Under the pieces are notes generated by a model. That model worked only from the letters and a program-made list of their open reading frames with translations. It ran no database searches and had not been told where the DNA came from. A program made the position numbers and the translations under genes. A DNA stretch of 64,000 nucleotides from Methylobacterium symbioticum (lineage in GTDB: Bacteria; Pseudomonadota; Alphaproteobacteria; Rhizobiales; Beijerinckiaceae): the NCBI RefSeq assembly GCF_902141845.1, contig NZ_CABFPH010000002.1:62001-126000 (forward strand), read 5' to 3'. Shown piece by piece: positions 44,548-56,553 of the stretch (the first letter of the stretch is position 1; every line of letters starts with the position of its first letter).

Positions 44548-45204
44548 TCAGGCGGGTGCGAGCGGTCGGCCGGCGAGGCCGAGGGACGCGGTGATCGCGG
44601 CTGGATCCGCGAAGATCAGATCGGGGCCGGCGGCGGCGAGCGCCTCGGCCCGCGTATAGCCCCAGCTCACCGCTCCGAAGGCGCAGCCGACCGCGCGCGC
44701 CGCCTCCAGGTCGCGCAATTCGTCGCCGATGCAGAGTGTCTGCGCCGGTGAGACACCGACGCGCCCCACCAGTCGTTCGAGCCGCCGCGCCTTGCCGAAC
44801 AGCGAGGCGCCGCAGGCGTAATGCGCGATCCGCGCCGCGTTCTCCGCACCGAGCACGCGCTCCACGTTCCCCTGCGTGTTCGAGCTGAGCAGCGCCAGGG
44901 CCACGCCGCCGGCCGCGAGATCAGCCAGCATCTCCGGCACGCCCGGGAACAAGTGCAGCCGGTCGATGTCGCGGGCGGCGAGCGCGTGCATGTGGCGGGC
45001 GATCGCCGGAAGCTTCCAGCGCGGCACGCCGAGGTGCCGGACGATGGCCGAGGCCGAGAGGCCGCGCAGGGCCTCGGTCTCATCGGGGTGGACGCGGCGG
45101 AAGCCGTAGCGGTCGGCCACGCCGTTCAGGACCTCGCAGAACCAGTCGAAGCTGTCGGCCAGCGTCCCGTCGAAATCGAGCACGACGAGCGTGTAAGGCG
45201 ACAC
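44548..45204 (-). CDS. HAD-superfamily phosphatase, phosphoglycolate phosphatase-like
   Basis: A 218-residue haloacid dehalogenase-fold hydrolase. Motif I is LVVLDFDGTLADSFDWF, motif II ALLSSNTQGNVERVLG (Ser), motif III Lys in SLFGKARRLERLV, motif IV IGDELRDLEAARAVGC. A helical cap (about residues 17-85) places it in the phosphoglycolate phosphatase-like group; the substrate is not decided by sequence. Four bases separate it from the stop of the upstream HWE kinase gene, so they may share a transcript. Confidence 0.8.
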   Translation of the reverse strand: MSPYTLVVLDFDGTLADSFDWFCEVLNGVADRYGFRRVHPDETEALRGLSASAIVRHLGVPRWKLPAIARHMHALAARDIDRLHLFPGVPEMLADLAAGGVALALLSSNTQGNVERVLGAENAARIAHYACGASLFGKARRLERLVGRVGVSPAQTLCIGDELRDLEAARAVGCAFGAVSWGYTRAEALAAAGPDLIFADPAAITASLGLAGRPLAPA

Positions 45205-45208
45205 GAAC

Positions 45209-47125
45209 CTACAGCCTCAGATTGGCGATCGGCACGTCGAGCCGCATCACGAGGCCGCTCGGGGCCCAATCGTGCTCCAGAACGCCGTCGAGCTGGCCGG
45301 CGACGCTGCGCTCGGCCAGCACCGTGCCGAAGCCCTTGCGCGCGGGCGCGGCCTTGACCGCCGGTCCGCCCTGCTCGGCCCAGACCAGTCGGTACTGGTC
45401 GCCCTCGCGGCAGCCGGTGAGGGTGACGGTGCCACCCTGCGCCGAGAGGCCCCCATACTTGACCGCGTTCGTCGCCTGCTCGTGCATGATCAGCGCGAGC
45501 GCGGTGGCGCTCCGCTCGCCGATTTCCGTGTCGTCGCCTGCGATGGCGACCCGGTCATGGCCATCCTCGCGGTAGGCCGCCATGATCAGCCGCATCAGGC
45601 CGAGCACGGTCTGACCGGACAGGGGCGGCGCGCTCTCCGGGGAATGGGGACGGACATATTCGTGCGCCCGGGCCAGAGCGCCCAGGCGATCACGGAAGGC
45701 GTCCACGAAGGGGCGCGCCTCCGGGTTGCCGCGCGCGGTCAGCGCAGCGATGCCGCCCACCACCGCGAAGATGTTCTTGATGCGGTGCGAGAGCTCGCGG
45801 ATCAGGAGGTCGCGGGCCTCTTCCGAGCGTTTGGCCTCGCGCAGGTCGCGCGTCACCGTTCCGTAGCCGACCTTCGCGCCCGTCGAATCCCGCACCGGGA
45901 AGATGTTGAACTGGACGGGGACCGCGTCGCCGGTATCGATCCGATGGAAGGCGAGTTCGCCCTCCCACCAGCCGTCCCGGCGGGCGGCCGGCATCACCGT
46001 CCTCTCGAACACCGTCCGGCTCTCGGGCGTGAAGAACTGGGGGAGCGTGAGGGCGCGGGCTGCGGCGAGATCGGGAAGCCCGACGAGGGCGAGGCCGGCG
46101 GCGTTGAGGTGGACCGTGCGGCCCTCCTCGTCGGCGAGTCCGATGAAGTCCTTCGAGGTCTCGACGATGGCGGCGAGCTGGCGCGCCTCGCTCTCGGCAC
46201 GCTTCAGGTCGTCGATATCGGTGCAGGTGCCGAACCAGCGCTCGATGCGGCCGTCCGCATCGCGGATCGGCAGGGCCCGGCCGAGGGTCCAGCGATAGGC
46301 GCCGGAGCGGTGGCGCAGCCGGTACTCGATCTCGTAGGGCTCGCCCGTGGCGAGGGAGTGCCGCCAACGCGTCCAGGCGCGCTCCTGATCGTCCGGGTGG
46401 AACATCCCGTTCCAGCCCTCGCCGTCGGTCGAGCCATAGGGCACGCCGGTGAACTCGTACCAGCGGTCGTTGTAGTAGTCGTGGAAGCCGTCTGGCAGGG
46501 TCGTCCAGACCATCTGCGGCATCGCCCCGGTCATCACACGGAAGCGCCGCTCGCTCGCGGCCAGTTCGGCCTCCCGGGCCGCGACTTCCGTCAGAGTGAG
46601 CCGGTGCTCAATCAGGGTGGAGACCTGATTGGCCAGGGTGCGCAGCGTCGCCGCCTGCTCAGGCGACAGCCCGTCCGGGCGCGGCACCCGGTCGAGGACG
46701 CAGAGCGATCCATATGCCACACCGGCAGCGGACCGGATCACCGCGCCCGCATAGAACCGGAAGTGATCCTGGCCGGTGACCAGCGGATTCTCGGCGGTTC
46801 GCGGATCCGCGGTCAGGTCGGGAACGACCAGGAGGCTGTCCTCTTGGATGGCATGGGCGCAGATCGAGAGTTCGATCGGCATCTCGCGGCAGCCGCCGAG
46901 GCCGATCTCCGCCTTGAACCATTGGCGTGTCGTATCAACGAAGCTGACGAGAGCCACGGGCGCTCGGCAGACATAGGCCGCGACCTGGGCGAGGTCGTCA
47001 TAGGCGGCCTCACGCTCGGTATCGAGGATCCGCGCGGCGTGCAGAGCAGCGACCCGCTCGGACTCGCCCGGCTTCGGCGGGCTCGCCGGAGCGAGCGTGA
47101 TCGCGGGTGGAATGAGCGGAGCCAT
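45209..47125 (-). CDS. GAF-PAS-PAS histidine kinase of the HWE/HisKA_2 type
   Basis: A 638-residue cytosolic kinase. Domains: GAF (about residues 40-190, with WFKAEIGLGGCREMPIELSICAHAI and YGSLCVLDRVP), PAS (about 205-325, PQMVWTTLPDGFHDYYNDRWYEFTG), a second PAS (about 330-440), then an HWE/HisKA_2 dimerisation helix with ELSHRIKNIFAVVGGIAAL and a reduced ATPase (LALIMHEQATNAVKYGGLS; KGFGTVLAERSVAGQLDG). Such kinases often feed the PhyR general stress pathway or light/redox responses in alphaproteobacteria. There is no adjacent response regulator. A long frame on the opposite strand is an artefact of high G+C. Confidence 0.88.
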   Translation of the reverse strand: MAPLIPPAITLAPASPPKPGESERVAALHAARILDTEREAAYDDLAQVAAYVCRAPVALVSFVDTTRQWFKAEIGLGGCREMPIELSICAHAIQEDSLLVVPDLTADPRTAENPLVTGQDHFRFYAGAVIRSAAGVAYGSLCVLDRVPRPDGLSPEQAATLRTLANQVSTLIEHRLTLTEVAAREAELAASERRFRVMTGAMPQMVWTTLPDGFHDYYNDRWYEFTGVPYGSTDGEGWNGMFHPDDQERAWTRWRHSLATGEPYEIEYRLRHRSGAYRWTLGRALPIRDADGRIERWFGTCTDIDDLKRAESEARQLAAIVETSKDFIGLADEEGRTVHLNAAGLALVGLPDLAAARALTLPQFFTPESRTVFERTVMPAARRDGWWEGELAFHRIDTGDAVPVQFNIFPVRDSTGAKVGYGTVTRDLREAKRSEEARDLLIRELSHRIKNIFAVVGGIAALTARGNPEARPFVDAFRDRLGALARAHEYVRPHSPESAPPLSGQTVLGLMRLIMAAYREDGHDRVAIAGDDTEIGERSATALALIMHEQATNAVKYGGLSAQGGTVTLTGCREGDQYRLVWAEQGGPAVKAAPARKGFGTVLAERSVAGQLDGVLEHDWAPSGLVMRLDVPIANLRL

Positions 47126-47296
47126 GATTCACCGCTCAAATAGGGGTGCCGTCCGATCCCGAACAGGGATGACCTGCGGGCATCCCCCGATTTCGTGAAG
47201 AACCCGGTATTCGTTGCCGACCAGATCCGAACATCACGGGGCCTGGACGGAGCGGGCCGGCGCCCCGGACGATCGCTCGGGGCGCCGACCGTGGTG

Positions 47297-48385
<1,089 letters not shown>

Positions 48386-48763
48386 GGTCGTCCCGTCTCA
48401 TGGCGCGCCGCTCGCGGCCGCGCCCGGTTACACTCCGAGCGCATAGGTGGTCGGCCCATAGCCTCGTACCAGGGCCTCATCCCGCGCTGCACGCGGGCCT
48501 CGTGCGGCGCCGCACATGAAGTCGCGATGAGGACGCCCGGACCCGCGACCATCCGGAATGGCGGAATCTGCAAAGCGAATGACGCGCGCGGTCACTGCCC
48601 TGCTCGTGGTCCCCGCCTAGGGTTCGATCCGTCGACGGGCCCGGCACTCGGAGCCCGTCATGGCAACCGGCGGCCGCGTCTACCGCGGAAGCGGCGCACC
48701 GTATCCCGATCCATCGATCGCGATACGGCCCCCGCGCCGCCGCTCATCAACCGAGGATCAAGA
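48386..48763. other. Divergent intergenic region, no gene seen
   Basis: About 380 bases between the Old Yellow Enzyme gene and the DUF2147 gene, which point away from each other. It should hold both promoters. An upstream-extended frame of the DUF2147 gene covers part of it but is Arg/Pro-rich noise. I see no strong hexamers or dyads. Confidence 0.4.
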
Positions 48764-49237
48764 ATGAACGCGTCCCTTCGCACGCGGCGGGCGATGCTCG
48801 CCCTCGCCCTCGCGCTCGCCCCGATCACCATCGCCTCCATGTCGGCCGCCCAGGCGCAGCCGGCTTCGTCCGACGCCATCGTCGGGAAGTGGGAGGCCGA
48901 CGACGGCAGCGTGAAGCTCGACCTGTTCCGGGCCGGGTCCAAATTCCAGGCCCGGCTCCTCTACGGCAACAAGATCGTGGAGGCCGACAACGTCACGCTC
49001 AAGAAAGATCTCAACAATCCTGACCCTGCTTTGCGCAGTCGCTCCTTGAAGAACATCGTCTTCGTAACTGGCCTACGCTGGGCGGACGGCGAGTGGACGG
49101 GCGGTTCGATCTATGATGCCTCGTCCGGACGCACCTACAATTGCCGCGCCGAGATGCAAGACGGCAAGCTGCATGTCCGCGGCTATCTCGGCGTGCCCGC
49201 CCTCGGCCAGACGCAGACTTTCCATCGCATGCCCTGA
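48764..49237 (+). CDS. Exported DUF2147 protein
   Basis: A 157-residue precursor with a signal peptide (MNASLRTRRAMLALALALAP, cleavage near AQA-Q). The mature part is a compact lipocalin-like DUF2147 domain: IVGKWEADDGSVKLDLFRAG, FVTGLRWADGEWTGGSIYDASSGRTYNCRAEMQDGKLHVRGYLG. The start at 48764 is supported by CGAGGATC upstream. Function is unknown; members are often near membrane or stress genes. Confidence 0.82.
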   Translation: MNASLRTRRAMLALALALAPITIASMSAAQAQPASSDAIVGKWEADDGSVKLDLFRAGSKFQARLLYGNKIVEADNVTLKKDLNNPDPALRSRSLKNIVFVTGLRWADGEWTGGSIYDASSGRTYNCRAEMQDGKLHVRGYLGVPALGQTQTFHRMP

Positions 49238-49384
49238 GGCGCCCCGTGTCGGCGCCATCCGCCACGCAGCCTTCGCCAACCACCCTTGGCCGGTTGGCGC
49301 GATCTGCAACCCGGATGGCGCCGACCGTCACTGCTCGCCCCCGATCACCAGCCTAACGTCCGCCTGGTACACGGAGAGGACACG

Positions 49385-50227
49385 ATGTCGGCCAAGGGAA
49401 CGAAGACTGGAATGAAGACGGCGTTGGTGACGGGGGCGTCCTCCGGGATGGGCCGGGCGATCGCCGAGCGCCTGCTCGACGACGGCTACCGGGTCTACGT
49501 CGCCGCGCGTGGGATCGATCGGATGAGCGATCTGGCAGCGCTCGGCGCCCGGCCGCTACAGATGGACATCTCCAAGGAGGACGACATCCGCGCTGTCGTC
49601 GATATCATCCTCGCCGAGGCCGGGGGCGTGGACGTGCTCGTGAACAACGCAGGCTTCGGACTCTACGGTCCCGTCGAGGATGTCGGCCTTAACGAGGCGC
49701 GCTACCAATTCGAGGTCAACCTCTTCGGCCCGGCCCGCCTCACGCAGTTGCTCCTGCCGGCGATGCGCGCCAAGGGCGCCGGCACCATCGTCAACATCAG
49801 CTCGATGGGCGGCAAGATCTACACGTTGCTCGGCGCTTGGTACCACGCCACCAAACATGCCCTGGAGGGCTGGTCAGACAGCCTGAGATTGGAACTCGCC
49901 TCTTTCGGGATCCGCGTTGTCGTGATCGAGCCGGGTCTGATCGAGACCGGCTTTGGCGACGTGCTGGCCGAAGGCCTGGTAACGCGCTCGGGCGTCGGCG
50001 CCTATGCGACGATGACGCAGGCCGTCGCGCAATCGACCAGGGGCGCCTACGGCCAGGGTCGTGGCACCGATCCTGCCGTCATTGCGGAGGTCGTATCGAA
50101 GGCCGTGCATACGCGCCGGCCGAAGACACGCTACGTCGCCGGCAAATATGCCAAGCCGATGATCGCCATCCGGAAATGGTTCGGCGACCGCATGTTCGAC
50201 CGCGTGATCATGAGCCAGATGCGATAG
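49385..50227 (+). CDS. Short-chain dehydrogenase/reductase
   Basis: A 280-residue classical SDR: nucleotide motif TALVTGASSGMGRAIAE, VLVNNAGFG, the catalytic Ser-Tyr-Lys in NISSMGG and WYHATKHALEG, and IEPGLIETGFG. The DXXX-type Asp after the second strand is replaced by AARGIDR, suggesting NADP(H) preference. ATG at 49385 follows ACGGAGAGGAC, a good ribosome binding site. It is followed nine bases on by the AraC gene, so the two are probably co-transcribed. The substrate is unknown. Confidence 0.85.
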   Translation: MSAKGTKTGMKTALVTGASSGMGRAIAERLLDDGYRVYVAARGIDRMSDLAALGARPLQMDISKEDDIRAVVDIILAEAGGVDVLVNNAGFGLYGPVEDVGLNEARYQFEVNLFGPARLTQLLLPAMRAKGAGTIVNISSMGGKIYTLLGAWYHATKHALEGWSDSLRLELASFGIRVVVIEPGLIETGFGDVLAEGLVTRSGVGAYATMTQAVAQSTRGAYGQGRGTDPAVIAEVVSKAVHTRRPKTRYVAGKYAKPMIAIRKWFGDRMFDRVIMSQMR

Positions 50228-50236
50228 GACCCGGCG

Positions 50237-51265
50237 ATGAGTGGAATGCCTCCCGACCGGTGCAAAGTGCCGCAAGCCTTCTGGCGCGCGGTCGACGCCC
50301 TCGGCCTGCCGCCTCCGGCGCTGCTGCGGCAGGCGCGCCTGCCGGCCACCCTCCATCTCGGCGGCCAATCCCTCGTCACCACGGCACAGTACTTCGCCCT
50401 GTGGCGGGCGCTGGAGACATTGGCCGGGGATCCGGCGCTCGGGATCAGGCTGGTCGAGGGCGCGGCGACCGCGGCACATCCGCCCTCGAGCCTCGCTGCC
50501 TTCTACGCTCGGGACTATCGCGACGGTCTGCACCGGATCGCGCGATTCAAGCGCCTGTGCACGCCGGAGCAGTTCCATATCGTGGAGGAGGCTGAGGATT
50601 GTACGGTCACCGTCGCGTGGCTGCACGCCGACGAGCCCGAGCCGGCGGTCGCCACGGATGTGGCCTTCGCGACCCTGGTCGAGCTGGGGCGGCGCGGCAC
50701 CGGACAGCGGCTAACGCCTCGCCGCGTCGAATTCATGCGGCCCGCCCCTACCGAGGACGTGCATGCGGGCTATTTCGGCTGCACGATCCGCTACGGGGCC
50801 GCGCGCAACGCGCTGATCCTGAAACGTGCAGACCTCGACCGGCCGTTCCCGGGGCACAATCCAGAGCTCCTCGACATGCTGACGCCCGCCCTCGCCTCCG
50901 CCCTCGGCGAGTTGCAGGCGCGCAGCTCCACGCGCGAGCAGGTGAAGGTCGTGCTGAAACGCAGCCTAGCGAGCGGCCGACCTGAACTCTCCGATCTCGC
51001 CCGGGAACTCGGCATGAGCGAGCGCACCCTCCAGCGCCGAATCACGGACGAGGGCACGACCTTCCGCGAGCTTCTCGTCGAGGCGCGCCAGGAACTTGGC
51101 CGGCAATTGCTCGCCGATCCGTCCGCCGAGATCGACGAGGTTGCCTGCCTGCTCGGCTATCAGGATGCGAGTTCGTTCTACCGAGCTTTCCGGGACTGGG
51201 AGGGCGTCACGCCGAATCAGTGGCGTGAGCGGAACGGGCATGGAACGGCGCCCTCCGTTCATTGA
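50237..51265 (+). CDS. AraC family transcriptional regulator
   Basis: A 342-residue regulator with an arabinose-binding-like (AraC_binding_2 type) N-terminal domain (about 15-215) and a C-terminal double helix-turn-helix (about 235-335): LKRSLASGRPELSDLARELGMSERTLQRRITDEG and EVACLLGYQDASSFYRAFRDWEGVTPNQWRE. The layout resembles OruR/ArgR-type regulators that sense small metabolites. It lies between an SDR and a TIP30-like gene in the same direction, which it may control. Confidence 0.87.
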   Translation: MSGMPPDRCKVPQAFWRAVDALGLPPPALLRQARLPATLHLGGQSLVTTAQYFALWRALETLAGDPALGIRLVEGAATAAHPPSSLAAFYARDYRDGLHRIARFKRLCTPEQFHIVEEAEDCTVTVAWLHADEPEPAVATDVAFATLVELGRRGTGQRLTPRRVEFMRPAPTEDVHAGYFGCTIRYGAARNALILKRADLDRPFPGHNPELLDMLTPALASALGELQARSSTREQVKVVLKRSLASGRPELSDLARELGMSERTLQRRITDEGTTFRELLVEARQELGRQLLADPSAEIDEVACLLGYQDASSFYRAFRDWEGVTPNQWRERNGHGTAPSVH

Positions 51266-51316
51266 GTCGGCATCCGCGTCCGCCGGTCGGCGCGACGGGC
51301 GAAAAGGACAACACGC

Positions 51317-51952
51317 ATGAAATTGCTGCTGGTCGGTGCGAGCGGCCTCGTTGGGAGCCATGTCCTCGGCAAGGCGCTGGCGGACGACCGGGTCGAGTTG
51401 GTGACCGCGCCGGTGCGCCGGCCGCTAGCGGCTCATCCGAAGCTGCTGGCGCCGGAGGTCGATTTCGACGCGCTGCCGCAGGGGGCTTCGTGGTGGCGGG
51501 CCGATGCGGTGATCTGCGCTCTCGGAACGACCCTGCGCACGGCGGGGTCCCGGGCGGCATTCCGGAAAGTCGACTACGATTATCCGCTGGCCGTTGCGCG
51601 CCTCGCCCGCAGCCATGGAACGCCGACCTTCGTGCTCAACTCGGCGATGAGCGCGAAAAGGTCGTCGTGGGTCTTCTACAGCCGGGTGAAGGGTGAACTC
51701 GAAGGCGATCTCGAAACGCTGCGCTTTCCCTCGCTGACGCTCGTGCGGCCCGGTCTGATCGGCGGACAGCGTCAGGAGAACCGGCCGGGCGAACGCCTCG
51801 CCGTCGCCGCCTTCACGCTTCTCGCCCCTGTTCTGCCGCGCAGCCTGCGGATCAACCCAGCCGCGGTCATCGCCCAGGCCATGATCGAGGCCGCAATCGC
51901 TGGGTCTGCCGGACGGCATCTCATCGGCTCGGCTGAGCTGGTCGCTCGCTGA
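51317..51952 (+). CDS. NAD(P)H-binding atypical SDR (TIP30/HTATIP2-like)
   Basis: A 211-residue protein with KLLLVGASGLVGSHVLGKAL at the N-terminus, ICALGTTLRTAGSRAAFRKVDYDYPLAVARLA and the active-site Tyr-Lys in FYSRVKGELEGDL, followed by LVRPGLIGGQR. This pattern is typical of bacterial TIP30-like atypical SDRs. The substrate is unknown. It follows the AraC gene by 51 bases with AAAAGGAC upstream. Confidence 0.8.
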   Translation: MKLLLVGASGLVGSHVLGKALADDRVELVTAPVRRPLAAHPKLLAPEVDFDALPQGASWWRADAVICALGTTLRTAGSRAAFRKVDYDYPLAVARLARSHGTPTFVLNSAMSAKRSSWVFYSRVKGELEGDLETLRFPSLTLVRPGLIGGQRQENRPGERLAVAAFTLLAPVLPRSLRINPAAVIAQAMIEAAIAGSAGRHLIGSAELVAR

Positions 51953-52004
51953 CCGCCTTGATGCTGCGCCCGACTGTATCGCGGTCGGGCGCAGCGCCTA
52001 CCGC

Positions 52005-54137
<2,133 letters not shown>

Positions 54138-54338
54138 TCGTCCGTCCTTGTTCGTGGGCCTGGCTTTGGCTTTTGGCCTTCACCGAGCTCGACCCGGGTG
54201 GGGCCGTGGGACGCAGTGCTCGGAAAGGTGCATTTCCTCCCAGAAGTGCCCGCTCTGCTTGCCAAACTTCGCGGTTGAGAGCAAACGCCACTTTGGACGG
54301 GCGAACACAAGTTTTCGCTGCACTGCAGCGCAAGCACG

Positions 54339-54357
54339 GCAGTTCACATCGAACTGC
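54339..54357 (-). terminator. Inverted repeat downstream of thiL
   Basis: GCAGTTC-N5-GAACTGC, a perfect 7-bp stem 25 bases beyond the thiL stop, in the gap before hppA. No T-run follows on the minus strand, so this is a weak terminator candidate. Confidence 0.25.
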
Positions 54358-54381
54358 TGTGTCGTCGCGATGGGCCGGTTT

Positions 54382-55377
54382 TCAGAAGTGACTGAACGCG
54401 GCGCTCGCGAAGGCGCGGGGCCGGCCGTCCGCATCGCGGAAGATCGGCGCGCCCTCGCCCACCGCCACGCTCCCGATCGCGTGGACCGGCACGCCGACTT
54501 CGGCCGCCGCCGCCTGGAAGGCGTTCAGGCGATCCGGCTGCACCGTGCACAGGATCTCGTAATCGTCGCCTCCGGTGAGGACGACGTCGAGCAGGGCGGG
54601 CCGATCGGCGACCGCGCGGCCCGCAACCGGCGACAGGGGCACCGCTCCGGTCTCGACCGTGGCGGTGAGGCCCGTGCCTTTCAGCATCTTGGCTAGGTCT
54701 CCGGCCAGCCCGTCCGACACGTCCATCGCGGCACTGGCGAACCGGCGCAGCACGGGAGCCAGGGCGAGGCGCGGGCGGGGCCGCAGGTAGCGGTCGGTGA
54801 GCGCGGCACGCGCCGCCTCGTCGAGGCTGCCAACGAAGACGGGATCGAGGCGCAGGCGCAGGCCGAGCGCGGCGTCGCCGATCGTGCCGCTGACGCAGAT
54901 GCGATCGCCCGCGGATGCCGTCTGGCGGCGGACCATGGCGCCGGCCGGCACCTCGCCGAGAGCGGTCACACCGATCAAAGTGGCACCGCCGGCCTTCACG
55001 GTGTCGCCGCCGAGAAGCGGGCAGCCGTGCCGCGCCGCCGTTTCGCCGAGGCCGCGGGCGAAGGCGGCGAGCCAGTCCTCGCTCCAGTCCGCGGCGAGAG
55101 CCAGCGTCAGCAGGAAACCGCGCGGTGACGCACCCTTGGCGGCGAGATCCGACAGATTCACGCCGAGCGCTTTGGCGGCGATCGAGTCCGGCGGATCGTC
55201 CGGGAAGTAGTGGATTCCGGCCACCACCGCGTCGGCGGTGAGAACGAGATCGTGGCCGGGCAACGGTGTGAGGCGTGCCGCATCGTCCCGAAGCCCGTCC
55301 GCCCCGTCGCCTGCGATGGGAGCGAAGTAGCGGGCGATCAGCGCCTCCTCCGAGGCGCGGGGTCCGGCCCCGCTCAC
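54382..55377 (-). CDS. thiL: Thiamine-monophosphate kinase
   Basis: Phosphorylates thiamine monophosphate to thiamine diphosphate. The 331-residue protein of the PurM/ThiL fold has GLRDDAARL (metal Asp pair), LTADAVVAGIHYFPDD, GVNLSDLAAKGASPRG, LLGGDTVKAGG, AMDVSDGLAGDL and LTGGDDYEILCTV. Its start overlaps the nusB stop (ATGA). ribH-nusB-thiL is a conserved alphaproteobacterial order. No TPP riboswitch is visible nearby. Confidence 0.93.
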   Translation of the reverse strand: MSGAGPRASEEALIARYFAPIAGDGADGLRDDAARLTPLPGHDLVLTADAVVAGIHYFPDDPPDSIAAKALGVNLSDLAAKGASPRGFLLTLALAADWSEDWLAAFARGLGETAARHGCPLLGGDTVKAGGATLIGVTALGEVPAGAMVRRQTASAGDRICVSGTIGDAALGLRLRLDPVFVGSLDEAARAALTDRYLRPRPRLALAPVLRRFASAAMDVSDGLAGDLAKMLKGTGLTATVETGAVPLSPVAGRAVADRPALLDVVLTGGDDYEILCTVQPDRLNAFQAAAAEVGVPVHAIGSVAVGEGAPIFRDADGRPRAFASAAFSHF

Positions 55378-55844
55378 CCGCGCTTCTGGGTGGTCAACTC
55401 GTCGCCGCGGACCTTGCGGGCGATCCGGTCCAGCACCGCGTTGACGAGACCCGGCTCGTCGCCGGTGTAGAAGCTGTGCGCCACGTCAACATATTGCGAG
55501 ATCGCGGCGCGCGGCGGCACATCCTTGCGGAACATCAGCTCGTAGGTGCCGGCACGCAGGATCGCGCGCAGCACGGTCTCGATGCGCCGAAGCGGCCAGC
55601 CCTGCGTCAAGGCCTGGTCGATCTGCGGATCGATCTGGCGCTGCTCCTCCACCGTGCCGCGCAGGAGGTCGCGGAAGAAGGCCACCTCCGCCGGTGGATG
55701 GGCGACGCCGTCGATTTCCCGGCCGATCCAGTGGGCCTCGAACTCGGCGAGCGCGTCGAGGACGCCCTTGCCGGAGATGTCCATGTCGTAGAGCGCCTGC
55801 ACCACGGCGAGCCGCGCACCGGCGCGCTGTTCGAGCTTCGTCAC
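55374..55844 (-). CDS. nusB: Transcription antitermination protein NusB
   Basis: All-helical RNA-binding factor that with NusE (S10) joins the rRNA antitermination complex. The 156-residue protein has ARLAVVQALYDMDISG at the N-terminus, FFRDLLRGTVEEQRQID in the middle, and VLRAILRAGTYELMFRKDVPPRAAISQYVDVAHSF near the C-terminus (conserved Arg/Tyr/Asp). It lies four bases after ribH and overlaps thiL. Confidence 0.93.
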   Translation of the reverse strand: MTKLEQRAGARLAVVQALYDMDISGKGVLDALAEFEAHWIGREIDGVAHPPAEVAFFRDLLRGTVEEQRQIDPQIDQALTQGWPLRRIETVLRAILRAGTYELMFRKDVPPRAAISQYVDVAHSFYTGDEPGLVNAVLDRIARKVRGDELTTQKRG

Positions 55845-55848
55845 GGGC

Positions 55849-56337
55849 TCAGGCTCCCTCGGCCGCCAGTTTCAGGGCGAGGACGGCAAGGGCGGCTTCC
55901 GCCGCGCCGCCGCCCTTGTTCATCTCGGAGACCCGCGCGCGGGCGAAGGCCTGCGCCTCCGTCTCGACGGTCAGGATACCGTTGCCGAGGGGCAGGCCGC
56001 GATCGACGGACAGGTCCATCAGCGCGCGTGCGCTCTCGCCGGCGACGATGTCGTAATGGCCCGTCTCGCCGCGGATGACGCAGCCGAGGGCCACGACGGC
56101 ATCGTAGGGCCGGCCCGCGCGCTCGGCTGCATCCAGCAGGATCGCGGCCGTCGCCGGGATCTCGAGGGCACCAGGCACGGTGACCACGGTCGCCTCGGCG
56201 CGGGCGGCCTCGATCGCCGCGCGGGCGCCTGCAAGCAACTCGTCGGCGAGCGCATCGTAGAAGCGCGCCTCGACCACGAGGATGCGAGCGCCTGGAACTT
56301 GTGTGGCGGCTAACGCCGCCCGGCTGTGTCCAACCAT
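55849..56337 (-). CDS. ribH: 6,7-dimethyl-8-ribityllumazine synthase
   Basis: Penultimate riboflavin enzyme. The 162-residue protein matches the family: [70 protein letters not shown] (catalytic His), and [17 protein letters not shown]. First gene of ribH-nusB-thiL. Some members start with a longer N-terminus; ATG at 56337 is adequate. No FMN riboswitch features were recognised upstream. Confidence 0.93.
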   Translation of the reverse strand: MVGHSRAALAATQVPGARILVVEARFYDALADELLAGARAAIEAARAEATVVTVPGALEIPATAAILLDAAERAGRPYDAVVALGCVIRGETGHYDIVAGESARALMDLSVDRGLPLGNGILTVETEAQAFARARVSEMNKGGGAAEAALAVLALKLAAEGA

Positions 56338-56553
56338 GAAGCGTGACCCGAAGCGGGGGAGGAAGGGCGTATCCGCGCGCCGTCACGGCCTCTCGTGCGG
56401 GCCGGTGTTCGGGGCCGCGAGCGTTAGACCGAAGCGGGCCCCGCCACAAGCGGGACGTCGTGGCTTCCGATCCGCCGCCGCTTGCAGGCCTCGGCCCGGC
56501 AGATGCATGAACGCAGCCGAGCGTGCCTCTTGGGGGCCCACAGGGAGATCAGC

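Noticed and set aside
45272..47143. 623-codon open frame on the plus strand opposite the HWE kinase
   Set aside because: It is antisense to a gene with intact domain motifs and is His/Arg/Gly-rich without any recognisable fold, as expected from high G+C.
55374..56553. TPP or FMN riboswitch near thiL or ribH
   Set aside because: No recognisable conserved riboswitch core was seen, and ribH and thiL have short or overlapping upstream regions.
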